Below are positions 1 through 7,020 of a DNA stretch of 9,773 bases, piece by piece; within the stretch, counting starts at the first letter, position 1; each line of letters starts with the position of its first letter. Origin of the DNA: Psychrilyobacter sp. Its GTDB lineage: Bacteria > Fusobacteriota > Fusobacteriia > Fusobacteriales > Fusobacteriaceae. The notes beneath the pieces are model-generated. The model saw nothing but the letters and a program-made list of their open reading frames with translations. It ran no database searches and had not been told where the DNA came from. The position numbers and the translations under genes are program-made. The DNA is taken from contig JAGLEA010000057.1 of NCBI GenBank assembly GCA_023145315.1, positions 1-9,773 of the forward strand, read 5' to 3'.

Positions 1-86
1 ACTCTTTTTTTATTTATTTATGAAAGTTTTTATGCGTAGCTTTTTCACTCTATAATTGAAGCTCCTACAAAGTAGTTTTGCAGTAT

Positions 87-128
87 AAAAATAAATCCCT
101 TCTACAAATTTAGAAGGGATTTATTTTT
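87..128 (-). terminator. Rho-independent terminator of the pilus operon
   Basis: Two perfectly complementary 18-nt arms (87-104 and 111-128) enclose a 6-nt loop. Read on the minus strand, the hairpin starts one base after the stop codon of the secretin gene and ends in a run of U. Because the other arm also begins with a U-rich stretch, it could stop transcription from the other direction too. The remaining 86 bases to the left edge hold no gene that I can support. Confidence 0.88.
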
Positions 129-129
129 A

Positions 130-1812
130 TTAATCTACAAATTCTTTTCCATCATTATCACTTTCTTTTTTAAAATCTTTATAAATTTTTCTTACTTCTA
201 TCTCAGGTATAGAACTATTTTTAAACTGATCTGTATCTATTTTGTTTCTTTTATTTCCATCTGTAACAATTTCTGCTGTTATTTGGATATAAATTTGCCT
301 AACATTATTTATTGTGTTTCTTTTAGTAAAGAGTGTTCCTAAAAATGGTATATCTCCTAAAATAGGAACTTTATTTATAGTCTGTATTGTTTGCGTTTTC
401 TTCAACCCACCTATAAATATTACTTCTCCATCTCTTACTTGAACCTTTGTTGTTATTAGATTTTTTAGGAATTCAGTCTCATCGTTTTCATCTTTCTTAT
501 TAGTACTTACTTCAGATTTAATTTCTAACGTTATTACATCTGTACCATCTTCTCCATCTCTTACAGTTGGAGTTACCGTAAACATTGTTCCTGCTGTTTG
601 TCTTATATCTGAAGTAGTTGTATTACCACTACTTCCATTTTCTTTTACTTCTGTTCCTACAACATTTTCTCTACTTACTTCAAAATATGCTTCCTCACCG
701 TTTACTATTACTGTTGATGGAACTGACGATACTAATAAATCTCCAGTTGTTTTCAACATACTTACAGATAAGCTAAACATATTTTTACCATCATTAAATA
801 TATCCACAAAACTCATAATTGTAGCCGGGAATATCTTTAAGCTTCCCCCTTCTTTTGGACCTGCATCTGCAATATCTGTTTTATTATTAGAAAATAACCA
901 ATTGAAACCTAAGTTTTCTAATAAATTGTCAGATGTATCTAATATTTGTGCAGTTATTCTAACCTGTTTTATTGGTCTATCTAGATCTTCTATTAATTTT
1001 TCAGCTGTATCAACAGAGAGAGCTTCTCCTTGGATTATTAATATATGTAGTTTAGGAAACGAAGTTATCGTTATATCGCTTCCAAAAGTTGCAGTTACAA
1101 CTTTTTCTACATCCTCGGCAAAAGCATGTTTCAACTGAATTCTCTTCGTAGTTACTGCTTTCCCATCTCCTAGTATATTACTTCCTAAAGATTCTGCACT
1201 TTGATCTTCTTCTTTCTCCACTTTCATTGTTCCTTCTTCATTCTTTCTGAATAACGCCATATTTAAATTAGTCACTTCATTTTGTTTTACATCGACAACT
1301 TCACTAGATGGAGTATACCCATCTTTCTCAATCTTAACCATATAGGCACCTGGAACTATCTTATCAAAAACAAATAGTCCACCTTGAACTGTTCTAACTG
1401 ATTTATATTGTCCTTCTCCTAATTGAACCCTTACACCTTCTATTCCTTCATTATTTCTATTTAGAACTTTCCCCATAAAAGCTGTAGGTCCTGTTCCTTT
1501 TTTTGTAAAAATTAAACTTTTCCCTATATACATTTCTTCTAAATCATTAGTTACTTTTATAATATCTAATACTTCTTTTAACCTTTGACCCTTAGTTATA
1601 TAAAGATCAATAGGTTGATCTTTTACATCTGAGTCAGCAACCATAGTTATATCAATAGATCTTGACATTAAAGCTAGCGCGTCTGACAACTTAACTTCAT
1701 TAAAATCCAAATCTTCTGTAAATTTAACATCAGGTATAATATCTGCCGGAGAACCAAAAGCCACAGACCCTATACTCAACATTATTAGTAACACCACTAT
1801 ATACTTCTTCAT
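130..1812 (-). CDS. pilQ: Type IV pilus secretin (PilQ/GspD family) with an extra beta-sandwich domain
   Basis: This gene encodes the outer-membrane secretin, the multimeric pore through which a pilus (or a type II secretion-like pseudopilus) passes. Residues 1-20 form a signal peptide, probably cleaved after the A-F-G at 18-20. Residues about 35-104 match an STN (N0) domain. Residues about 110-188 look like a carboxypeptidase-regulatory-like repeat (GKVLNRNNEGIEGVRV, GGLFVFDKIVPGAY, KDGY), an unusual insertion. After an acidic linker comes a single NolW/N1-type domain (about 222-283). The secretin core spans about 285-517, with VPS at 364-366 and the signature VPILGDIPFLGTLF at 482-495. A charged tail follows to 560. 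No AMIN domain is seen, unlike proteobacterial PilQ. It is the last gene of the operon, starting 3 nt after the lipoprotein stop. Its Shine-Dalgarno AGGGGG lies inside the last codons of that gene, 9 nt from the ATG, suggesting translational coupling. The secretin assignment is firm; PilQ rather than GspD rests on the PilMNOP neighbours. Confidence 0.93.
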   Translation of the reverse strand: MKKYIVVLLIMLSIGSVAFGSPADIIPDVKFTEDLDFNEVKLSDALALMSRSIDITMVADSDVKDQPIDLYITKGQRLKEVLDIIKVTNDLEEMYIGKSLIFTKKGTGPTAFMGKVLNRNNEGIEGVRVQLGEGQYKSVRTVQGGLFVFDKIVPGAYMVKIEKDGYTPSSEVVDVKQNEVTNLNMALFRKNEEGTMKVEKEEDQSAESLGSNILGDGKAVTTKRIQLKHAFAEDVEKVVTATFGSDITITSFPKLHILIIQGEALSVDTAEKLIEDLDRPIKQVRITAQILDTSDNLLENLGFNWLFSNNKTDIADAGPKEGGSLKIFPATIMSFVDIFNDGKNMFSLSVSMLKTTGDLLVSSVPSTVIVNGEEAYFEVSRENVVGTEVKENGSSGNTTTSDIRQTAGTMFTVTPTVRDGEDGTDVITLEIKSEVSTNKKDENDETEFLKNLITTKVQVRDGEVIFIGGLKKTQTIQTINKVPILGDIPFLGTLFTKRNTINNVRQIYIQITAEIVTDGNKRNKIDTDQFKNSSIPEIEVRKIYKDFKKESDNDGKEFVD

Positions 1813-1815
1813 ATT

Positions 1816-2385
1816 TTAACGCCCCCTTTGGTATATAGTAATTACTTTACTACTACCTTGCTTTAATAGTTCTATTTTACCTTCTAATACTTTCACTTTA
1901 TATATCGTGTCTCCTACTTTAATATTCTTTGAATCTTCTACAAATATCCTCTTTTTACCTTTTTCAGTAGTTTTATATATAACCGCCGTCTTTCTTCCAT
2001 TTTGATATAGGATCATAGCTAATTCATATTCTGTTACTATATTTTTTGATCCATCATAATATTGCTTAAATAAAGACCTATTCTCTGTAAAATATTCTTG
2101 ATTTCTTGAAAATGCTTTTAGACCGTTTTTATATTGCTCTGCTGTTACATAACGCGGAAAAGGACTTTCTACCTTCTCAAACTCCATCTCTATATAATCT
2201 TCTTCATTTATTTCCAACTCTTCTTCTTTCTCTTCTACAACCTCTGCTTTTACTTCTTTAATCACACTAGTTGGTTTTGGTCTTGTTTTTACTTTTTTCA
2301 CTTCTGGTTCTGCATCACCACACGAGATGAAAGTCAGAGTAAGTGTAATTACTAGAAGTTTAAGTATTGTTTTCTTCTTAATCAT
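1816..2385 (-). CDS. pilP: PilP-like lipoprotein
   Basis: This 189-residue protein probably connects the PilN/PilO inner-membrane complex to the secretin. It begins with a basic stretch and a hydrophobic segment ending in FISC, giving a lipoprotein cleavage site before Cys22. Residues about 25-75 are a proline-, lysine- and glutamate-rich linker without obvious fold. The C-terminal part (about 115-189) is rich in predicted beta strands, and its 'KNIKVGDTIYKVKVLEGKIELL' pattern (written here with the spacing lost; residues 153-174) resembles the homology domain by which PilP contacts secretin. The name rests on this weak similarity, the lipobox, the length (PilP is usually about 170-180 residues) and the position between pilO and pilQ. 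Its ATG overlaps the end of pilO by 8 nt and is preceded by AGGAGGT at 7 nt, the strongest ribosome binding site in the operon. It could instead be a lineage-specific lipoprotein with the same role. Confidence 0.72.
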   Translation of the reverse strand: MIKKKTILKLLVITLTLTFISCGDAEPEVKKVKTRPKPTSVIKEVKAEVVEEKEEELEINEEDYIEMEFEKVESPFPRYVTAEQYKNGLKAFSRNQEYFTENRSLFKQYYDGSKNIVTEYELAMILYQNGRKTAVIYKTTEKGKKRIFVEDSKNIKVGDTIYKVKVLEGKIELLKQGSSKVITIYQRGR

Positions 2386-3049
2386 TTCCTACACCTCCTA
2401 CACTTCCTCCTGAAATTAGCGAGTAGAATCCTATTTTGAACTTCACTTCTACCATTCTTTCTAAATTTAAATTTTTATCATCCTCTCCCTCTTCTACAGG
2501 TTCGAAATTTTTAACAATTACTTCTATTCTATTTTCTTTTATTGTTAATAATGATTTAGAATGCTCTAAAAGAAAAAACAACATTGCTATATCCGATCCT
2601 TTCCCAATTACTCTATAAGGTATTATCTTTCTTCTATATACTCCATTTCCTACTACTATATCAGAATTTGTTTGGCCTATCTCTAATAACTCTATATTTG
2701 TTTCATCCAAAAAAGCCTGGATCATAACTTTAAATTCTGCATCATCCTCAAAAAGTTGTGTTTCAAATTCATCTAACAACCCTTGAAGCACCTCGATTTG
2801 TTTATCTCTATCCCTTGCCATCACTGTATACCTGGCTTTCGTCCTCTCAACATCTTCTTCCGACCTCACTACATTTTTTTTCACTTTCTCTAACTGACCT
2901 TTTTTCTCAGCTAACCCTGCCAATGATACACTCATCAGTACAGTTCCTATAATTACTGTTACTAATACACCTATTAATGTAATTAGCAGCAGCTTTTGTT
3001 TTTTGTTAAAATCATGTTCAACATTTATTTCTTTTCCAAGTAACTTCAT
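2378..3049 (-). CDS. pilO: Type IV pilus alignment protein PilO
   Basis: PilO is a bitopic inner-membrane protein that pairs with PilN and, through PilP, links the cytoplasmic motor complex to the secretin. The 223-residue product has a short cytoplasmic N-terminus, one membrane segment at about 20-46 and a charged, coiled-coil-prone stretch at about 47-95. A periplasmic alpha/beta domain follows (about 100-210), consistent with the ferredoxin-like fold of PilO. Sequence conservation in this family is low, so the call leans on topology, length and position directly after pilN. A glycine-rich tail (GGSVGGVG) ends the protein. The gene starts 24 nt after pilN with a weak AGGGGC site 8 nt upstream of the ATG. 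Its last codons carry the ribosome binding site of the next gene. Confidence 0.83.
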   Translation of the reverse strand: MKLLGKEINVEHDFNKKQKLLLITLIGVLVTVIIGTVLMSVSLAGLAEKKGQLEKVKKNVVRSEEDVERTKARYTVMARDRDKQIEVLQGLLDEFETQLFEDDAEFKVMIQAFLDETNIELLEIGQTNSDIVVGNGVYRRKIIPYRVIGKGSDIAMLFFLLEHSKSLLTIKENRIEVIVKNFEPVEEGEDDKNLNLERMVEVKFKIGFYSLISGGSVGGVGND

Positions 3050-3073
3050 GTTATTCAGCCCCTAATTATTCAT

Positions 3074-3838
3074 CTATTTCAATATTAAATTATACTCAAA
3101 GTCATATGTTTTTTCACCATATTTACTTGATTTTTTTAGATAGATTAGTATTATATCTTTATATACATTACTTTCCAACATTTTCTCTTCAAACATATAA
3201 CTTATGCTTTCAGGACTGACTTTGTCACCATCATTAAAAGCATATCCTTTTACCCTTACTTCACCATCATCATATATAATGCTTTCTATCCACGCAGTAG
3301 TTGGTACAGATTGTCCTAGTGTCAAAAAAACTTTTGAAATTTTAGTTGCTTTATGATCAAATAATTTCTCAATTGTCATTATCTCAACATTATTTTGTGT
3401 TCTTTCTTCAACTTGTGATATCAATCCTTTTATTTGATCATTTTGTTGTTTCACCTTTTTTTCAATTTCTGTTTTTTGAACATTAACTGTATCTATTTCT
3501 GCTTGAACTGAGCTTTCCATTGATTTAATTTGTATAAAAATCAAAACAAATACTAGAGATATTCCTGTTGATATTATTATTATTGTTCTAATATACTCTT
3601 CTATCATTAATTTTTCTTTGTGTTTTTCTGTTATAAAGTTCATTTTATTTCCTGAAGAATTCCCTACTTTCTTTTTTAAAATTTTTGACTTTAATTCCTC
3701 TATTTTACTAGCTATTTTTTTTCTGTTTTCTCCCTTTTCTTTAGTTCCTATTTCTATTTCTGTTTCTGTTTCTACTTTTTCTTTTATTTTTGTTTTTATT
3801 TTCTCTTTTATTAAATCTAATGTTTTCTTAATATTCAT
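3074..3838 (-). CDS. pilN: Type IV pilus protein PilN with charged N-terminal extension
   Basis: PilN is a bitopic inner-membrane protein whose cytoplasmic N-terminus normally binds PilM and whose periplasmic part dimerises with PilO. This 254-residue version has an extra lysine/glutamate-rich region at 1-65, including an ETETEIEI stretch encoded by a 6-bp repeat (3749-3772). Next is MNFITEKHKEKL at 66-77, which sits where the PilM-binding INLLP segment of ordinary PilN would be. A membrane segment spans about 84-104, a coiled coil about 107-147, and an alpha/beta domain about 155-254. The annotated ATG directly abuts the pilM stop (TAGATG) and has GAGAGGTG 6 nt upstream, which supports the long form. 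Met66 (3641-3643) also has AGGAA at 5 nt, so a 189-residue form of normal PilN length may be made as well. Assignment rests on topology and position between pilM and pilO. Confidence 0.82.
   Translation of the reverse strand: MNIKKTLDLIKEKIKTKIKEKVETETEIEIGTKEKGENRKKIASKIEELKSKILKKKVGNSSGNKMNFITEKHKEKLMIEEYIRTIIIISTGISLVFVLIFIQIKSMESSVQAEIDTVNVQKTEIEKKVKQQNDQIKGLISQVEERTQNNVEIMTIEKLFDHKATKISKVFLTLGQSVPTTAWIESIIYDDGEVRVKGYAFNDGDKVSPESISYMFEEKMLESNVYKDIILIYLKKSSKYGEKTYDFEYNLILK
3749..3772 (-). repeat. Hexanucleotide repeat inside pilN
   Basis: Four consecutive 6-nt units (two GAAACA, two GAAATA on the minus strand) encode residues 23-30, ETETEIEI. The unit is a multiple of three, so gain or loss of copies would change the length of the charged extension without breaking the frame. 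Confidence 0.75.
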
Positions 3839-4876
3839 CTATTTCACCTCTCTCATTAAAGCACCTACGACAGTACTTATTTCAAAAGTTGATGTTCCTT
3901 CTTTTTGTTCGATTTTTTCATATTTCAAATTTAATAAATCCAACTCTAATCTAACGCATGGAATATCAAAAAATTCATTAAAATAAGTTTCAAATCCCAC
4001 TGTTTTAGCTCCTCCGCCTGTAAGTATTATCTCACTTATTTCTTTTCCTTTTAATCTCTTGTTGAAAAAATCCAATTTTAACTCTATCGCTTCACTCAGT
4101 TCTTGGAATAATGGTGTCAATGCTGCTGTAAGTTCTGCATCATCACCTTCTTCTTCAGGTTTAAGTGATTTTTTTTGTTTTTCAGCTTCTTTAAAACTTA
4201 TTTCTTCAAATTCTTTTATCAAATAAGTAAAATCATTTCCTCCCATAGGTACCACTTCCATCTCTTCTATCTTGCCTGATTTTGTTAAGAATATTCCACA
4301 GTTTTCCACTCCAATATCAACTATCATTGAATTTCTTTCAATTTTTTCTTCACTCTCTTTTTCTGTTTTTTGCACTATCAATTCTGCTAATCTTATTATA
4401 GCCAAAAAATCTGGAATTATCCTTAAGACTTTAATTTTAAAAATACCTAATATTTCTGTTATTCTCTCCACTTCTTCCTCTAAAATACTAATCGTCATTA
4501 TTTTTTTAAACATTCCTTTGTCTACCATGATCTCTTTTTGAGTCATATAATTACCTTCTGCATACTCTGGAATTTTTTCTCCTAAATCTTCTTTTATTTG
4601 ATCATCTAGTTCCTCATCATTTTCAAATGTTCGGTAATATTCTAATACATGAACACTAAACCTTGAAGCAGGTAACGTTACTGTAAATTTACTACCTCCT
4701 AGTTTATACTTTTGACTTAACTCACCTAATGCTTCTTGTAGTAATATAGTTCTATCATCAGCTATATTTCCATATCCAATAAAATCTAATTTTTTCAATT
4801 TTTTATTCTTATAAATGGCTATTTTTACTCCATTATTTCCTATATCTAATGCTCCATTCACTTTATAGTTAAACAT
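3839..4876 (-). CDS. pilM: Type IV pilus actin-like ATP-binding protein PilM
   Basis: PilM is a cytoplasmic, FtsA/actin-like protein that binds the N-terminus of PilN and connects the alignment complex to the motor. The 345-residue product shows the three nucleotide-binding motifs of the fold: phosphate-1 at 9-20 (ALDIGNNGVKIA), phosphate-2 at 185-196 (IVDIGVENCGIF) and the adenosine motif at 283-294 (IILTGGGAKTVG). Its length is close to the usual 350 residues of PilM. A charged loop (about 229-248, KEAEKQKK and EEEGDDAE) is typical of the family's variable insertion. A GGGGGAGG ribosome binding site lies 4 nt before the ATG, and the gene starts 12 nt after the PilX-like gene. Its stop codon is contiguous with the pilN start, which suggests coupled synthesis of the two partners. 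FtsA is excluded by the neighbours and by lack of a C-terminal amphipathic helix. Confidence 0.92.
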   Translation of the reverse strand: MFNYKVNGALDIGNNGVKIAIYKNKKLKKLDFIGYGNIADDRTILLQEALGELSQKYKLGGSKFTVTLPASRFSVHVLEYYRTFENDEELDDQIKEDLGEKIPEYAEGNYMTQKEIMVDKGMFKKIMTISILEEEVERITEILGIFKIKVLRIIPDFLAIIRLAELIVQKTEKESEEKIERNSMIVDIGVENCGIFLTKSGKIEEMEVVPMGGNDFTYLIKEFEEISFKEAEKQKKSLKPEEEGDDAELTAALTPLFQELSEAIELKLDFFNKRLKGKEISEIILTGGGAKTVGFETYFNEFFDIPCVRLELDLLNLKYEKIEQKEGTSTFEISTVVGALMREVK

Positions 4877-4888
4877 CTTTCCTCCCCC

Positions 4889-5767
4889 TTACTTTAATTT
4901 TTCAACTGTCATTCCTTCTAAATCATCACTGATTATTTGGATATTACTTCCATTCTTAATTACTTTCACCAATTCTTTGTATATAACTTTATAATTCTCT
5001 ACTATATTTATCTCAATATTATTTTTATCTTTAGTTGTTAGTTCATCACTTTCCATGGAGATTATCTTTTCATATGTAAATATTATCTCTGTTGCTGATA
5101 ATTCCTCTTCTTCTATTTTATTTATATCTAGTGGTAAAGTTAAATCTATACCATTTTTATCTACACCGGTTATCTCTGTCAATCTATAACCACCTATACT
5201 TCTTTTAGTTGTTCCTAGTGATTCACCCCACAACCTTACTCTTTTTTCTCCACCATCATTTCCCCAAGCACGACTTAGAACTTTTCCATTAACGCCTACT
5301 TTTTCCTCCATTACCCATGGCTGTCTCTTTACATCGTCAGTTACTGTCGATCCACTATCAACATTTATTTCACTTCCTATATTTGGATTCCAATAGGTAG
5401 AAAAATATTCGTTATAGTTACCCAATACAATACCTGTATAATGTTGACCTACTATAGGAACAATTGGATCTATAGTTGAGTCATAATATCTTGTTGTTTG
5501 TGTAGGAGTTGTATTAGGATATGAGTCCCCACGATTTACTGTTGTAGAATACAAACGACCTTTACTCACATATTCATCTGCTAAATACAGTTCGTAGTGT
5601 GCTAGTGCTAATCCACTATTTAGAGCACTGTCTAATTTCATACCTTTTATTTTAAATACCGATCTTAGGTTTCTGTTTCTAGCAATGCTATACATAGTCA
5701 ATGTAAGTACCAAAAAAAATGCTAGCATCAACATAGATAGTATTAAAGCTGTTCCTTTTTTTTTCAT
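4889..5767 (-). CDS. PilX/GspK-like minor pilin
   Basis: This is a prepilin-like protein of 292 residues with a predicted peptidase cut after Gly5 (KKKG, then TALIL). The hydrophobic helix that follows (about 6-28) lacks the glutamate at mature position 5 that most pilins carry. Absence of that residue, the 'TALILSML' style of N-terminus and the large body are features of PilX and of GspK, the subunit that caps the tip of the T2SS pseudopilus. The body (about 45-292) is Thr/Tyr/Asn-rich in its first half and beta-strand-rich later, contains no cysteine, and matches no domain that I recognise. It is third in a PilV-PilW-PilX (GspI-J-K) order, 14 nt after the preceding gene. The start is followed by a run of nine A (5756-5764 on the plus strand as T). 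Confidence 0.72.
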   Translation of the reverse strand: MKKKGTALILSMLMLAFFLVLTLTMYSIARNRNLRSVFKIKGMKLDSALNSGLALAHYELYLADEYVSKGRLYSTTVNRGDSYPNTTPTQTTRYYDSTIDPIVPIVGQHYTGIVLGNYNEYFSTYWNPNIGSEINVDSGSTVTDDVKRQPWVMEEKVGVNGKVLSRAWGNDGGEKRVRLWGESLGTTKRSIGGYRLTEITGVDKNGIDLTLPLDINKIEEEELSATEIIFTYEKIISMESDELTTKDKNNIEINIVENYKVIYKELVKVIKNGSNIQIISDDLEGMTVEKLK

Positions 5768-5781
5768 TCCTACACCACCTA

Positions 5782-6360
5782 TTATTGAAAATTAATTTTT
5801 GTGATACCTATATCTCTTACCTCAGAGTTTATTTTTCCATCTAATCTATCAGGTATCGCTAACTTGAAATAAAACATAAGTATTCTATCTTTATATTTAA
5901 ATTCTACATCCTCTATATTATCTAAAATTGTTGTAGAATTTGAAAAGTTCGCAAAATCTGAACTCACACCTACCTTTAACTCATCTCCTACCATTTCATA
6001 TTTAACATATCTATGTTTTCGTACTAATTCATTAGTTACATCATCAATCTCTTCTGTATCAGTAAATATAATTACCTTTTTCCCTATATCTCCTTCTAAT
6101 AATAAATTACCATTAACATCAAAAACTCCTGCTGGTTTATCACCTAAATTTCCTACATCACCATCATTTTTTGCATTTTTCATATCTCTTTTTATAAAAA
6201 ATATCACTTCGTTGAGATTACCATCAACTTTAGACTGATTAGTTAATCTGTCTTGAACCCTAATAAAGGCATTTACCATGGGACCAATCATTGCCATTAT
6301 CATAATGGTTATTGTTATTGCTATCATTGTTTCTATTAGAGTAAATCCTTTTTTTTTCAT
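5782..6360 (-). CDS. PilW/GspJ-like minor pilin
   Basis: This 192-residue protein has a class III (prepilin) signal, KKKG followed by FTLIETMIAI, with cleavage after Gly5, Glu at mature position 5 and Pro at mature position 22. After the N-terminal helix it has the pattern expected for PilW/GspJ: a charged 'FFIKRDMKNAKN' helix at about 54-65 and later 'DNIEDVEFKYKD', close to the typical GspJ end region. No cysteines are present. It probably joins the PilV- and PilX-like proteins in a minor-pilin complex that primes filament assembly in the inner membrane. It starts 4 nt after the preceding gene, with GGAAGTG overlapping the upstream stop codon. A nine-A run directly follows the ATG. The PilW/GspJ subtype is inferred from gene order and weak pattern similarity. 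Confidence 0.78.
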   Translation of the reverse strand: MKKKGFTLIETMIAITITIMIMAMIGPMVNAFIRVQDRLTNQSKVDGNLNEVIFFIKRDMKNAKNDGDVGNLGDKPAGVFDVNGNLLLEGDIGKKVIIFTDTEEIDDVTNELVRKHRYVKYEMVGDELKVGVSSDFANFSNSTTILDNIEDVEFKYKDRILMFYFKLAIPDRLDGKINSEVRDIGITKINFQ

Positions 6361-6364
6361 ATTA

Positions 6365-7006
6365 TCACTTCCAATTCTCTAGAGGGGTTATTATAAATGT
6401 TGTTATCACTTCTTTACTTCTACCTGTATCAGTCAGGTTAGGATCGCTTGATTCTAATTTGCTCCCCATCCCAAAAACAATTTTTCCATATATAATATCA
6501 TCATCATATACATCGCTTCGTGTTTGACCTGTTGGTGGATCTATATATAGATCATTTGTTTCATCAGTTTTCTTTAATACCCCATTTATATTATCCATCT
6601 CAATATAGATTGTAACAGCATTCAAATTTATTCCTTTTGAGTTAAGTACTATTAAATCCTGCTCTATATTAAAATCATCATCAGAACTAAAAACATTAAC
6701 ATACCCAAAATCTTCTACTGTAAAAGACGAACCATCTTTTATTACTTCATACTTTTCTTTAAAAGATAGGTCATTTGAATTATCGATCATAAGTTTTAAC
6801 TCATCATAGCCTCTTGATTTTATGTAATCTACCATAGTTTGACTCAACCTACCAGCTTCTTCATACTTACTAGCATTTTGATGATAAAAAATAGCTCTAT
6901 TTGCTATAGTAACGACTGGAAACATTCCCATTAATAGTATCGTTAGTGCTACCAGTGCTTCTATTAAAGTGAAAGCTTTACTTTTCATTTGCTTTTTTAC
7001 TACCAT
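6365..7006 (-). CDS. PilV/GspI-like minor pilin with Ala at the cleavage site
   Basis: This 213-residue protein carries a prepilin N-terminus: a basic leader (MVVKKQMKSKA) and then FTLIEALVALTILLMG, with Glu at mature position 5. The residue before the predicted cut is Ala11 rather than the nearly invariant glycine. The 'EALVALTILLMGMFPVV' segment is typical of PilV/GspI proteins. The body is acidic (DDDFNIEQD, YDDDIIYG), has no cysteine, and probably folds as the usual beta sheet. The ATG at 7006 has GAGGTG 5 nt upstream; the alternative Met7 lacks a good ribosome binding site. It starts 14 nt after the peptidase gene, so enzyme and substrate are co-expressed. Confidence 0.78.
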   Translation of the reverse strand: MVVKKQMKSKAFTLIEALVALTILLMGMFPVVTIANRAIFYHQNASKYEEAGRLSQTMVDYIKSRGYDELKLMIDNSNDLSFKEKYEVIKDGSSFTVEDFGYVNVFSSDDDFNIEQDLIVLNSKGINLNAVTIYIEMDNINGVLKKTDETNDLYIDPPTGQTRSDVYDDDIIYGKIVFGMGSKLESSDPNLTDTGRSKEVITTFIITPLENWK

Positions 7007-7020
7007 TTCATCACCTCAAA

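Noticed and set aside
1..86. Left-edge stretch examined for a tRNA, a gene end or a promoter
   Set aside because: No cloverleaf, no convincing -35/-10 pair and only short open frames; the small ctac-aaa-gtag inverted repeat is too short to support a call.
902..1138. Plus-strand open frame of 78 codons inside the secretin gene
   Set aside because: It lies antisense to a clearly recognised gene, has no family resemblance and no supported ribosome binding site.
3715..3800. T-rich repetitive stretch considered as a CRISPR or tandem-repeat locus
   Set aside because: It is coding simple sequence within pilN; no spaced direct repeats are present.
3618..3986. Plus-strand open frame of 122 codons rich in Phe, Ser and Ile
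   Set aside because: It is the antisense shadow of the Lys/Glu-rich pilN start and pilM end; such composition arises automatically from AAA/GAA codons on the other strand.
4272..4541. Plus-strand open frame of 89 codons inside pilM
   Set aside because: It is antisense to the nucleotide-binding core of pilM, with no independent support.
3839..4876. PilM considered as FtsA or another cell-division actin homologue
   Set aside because: Direct linkage to pilN, pilO and the secretin and the family length favour PilM.
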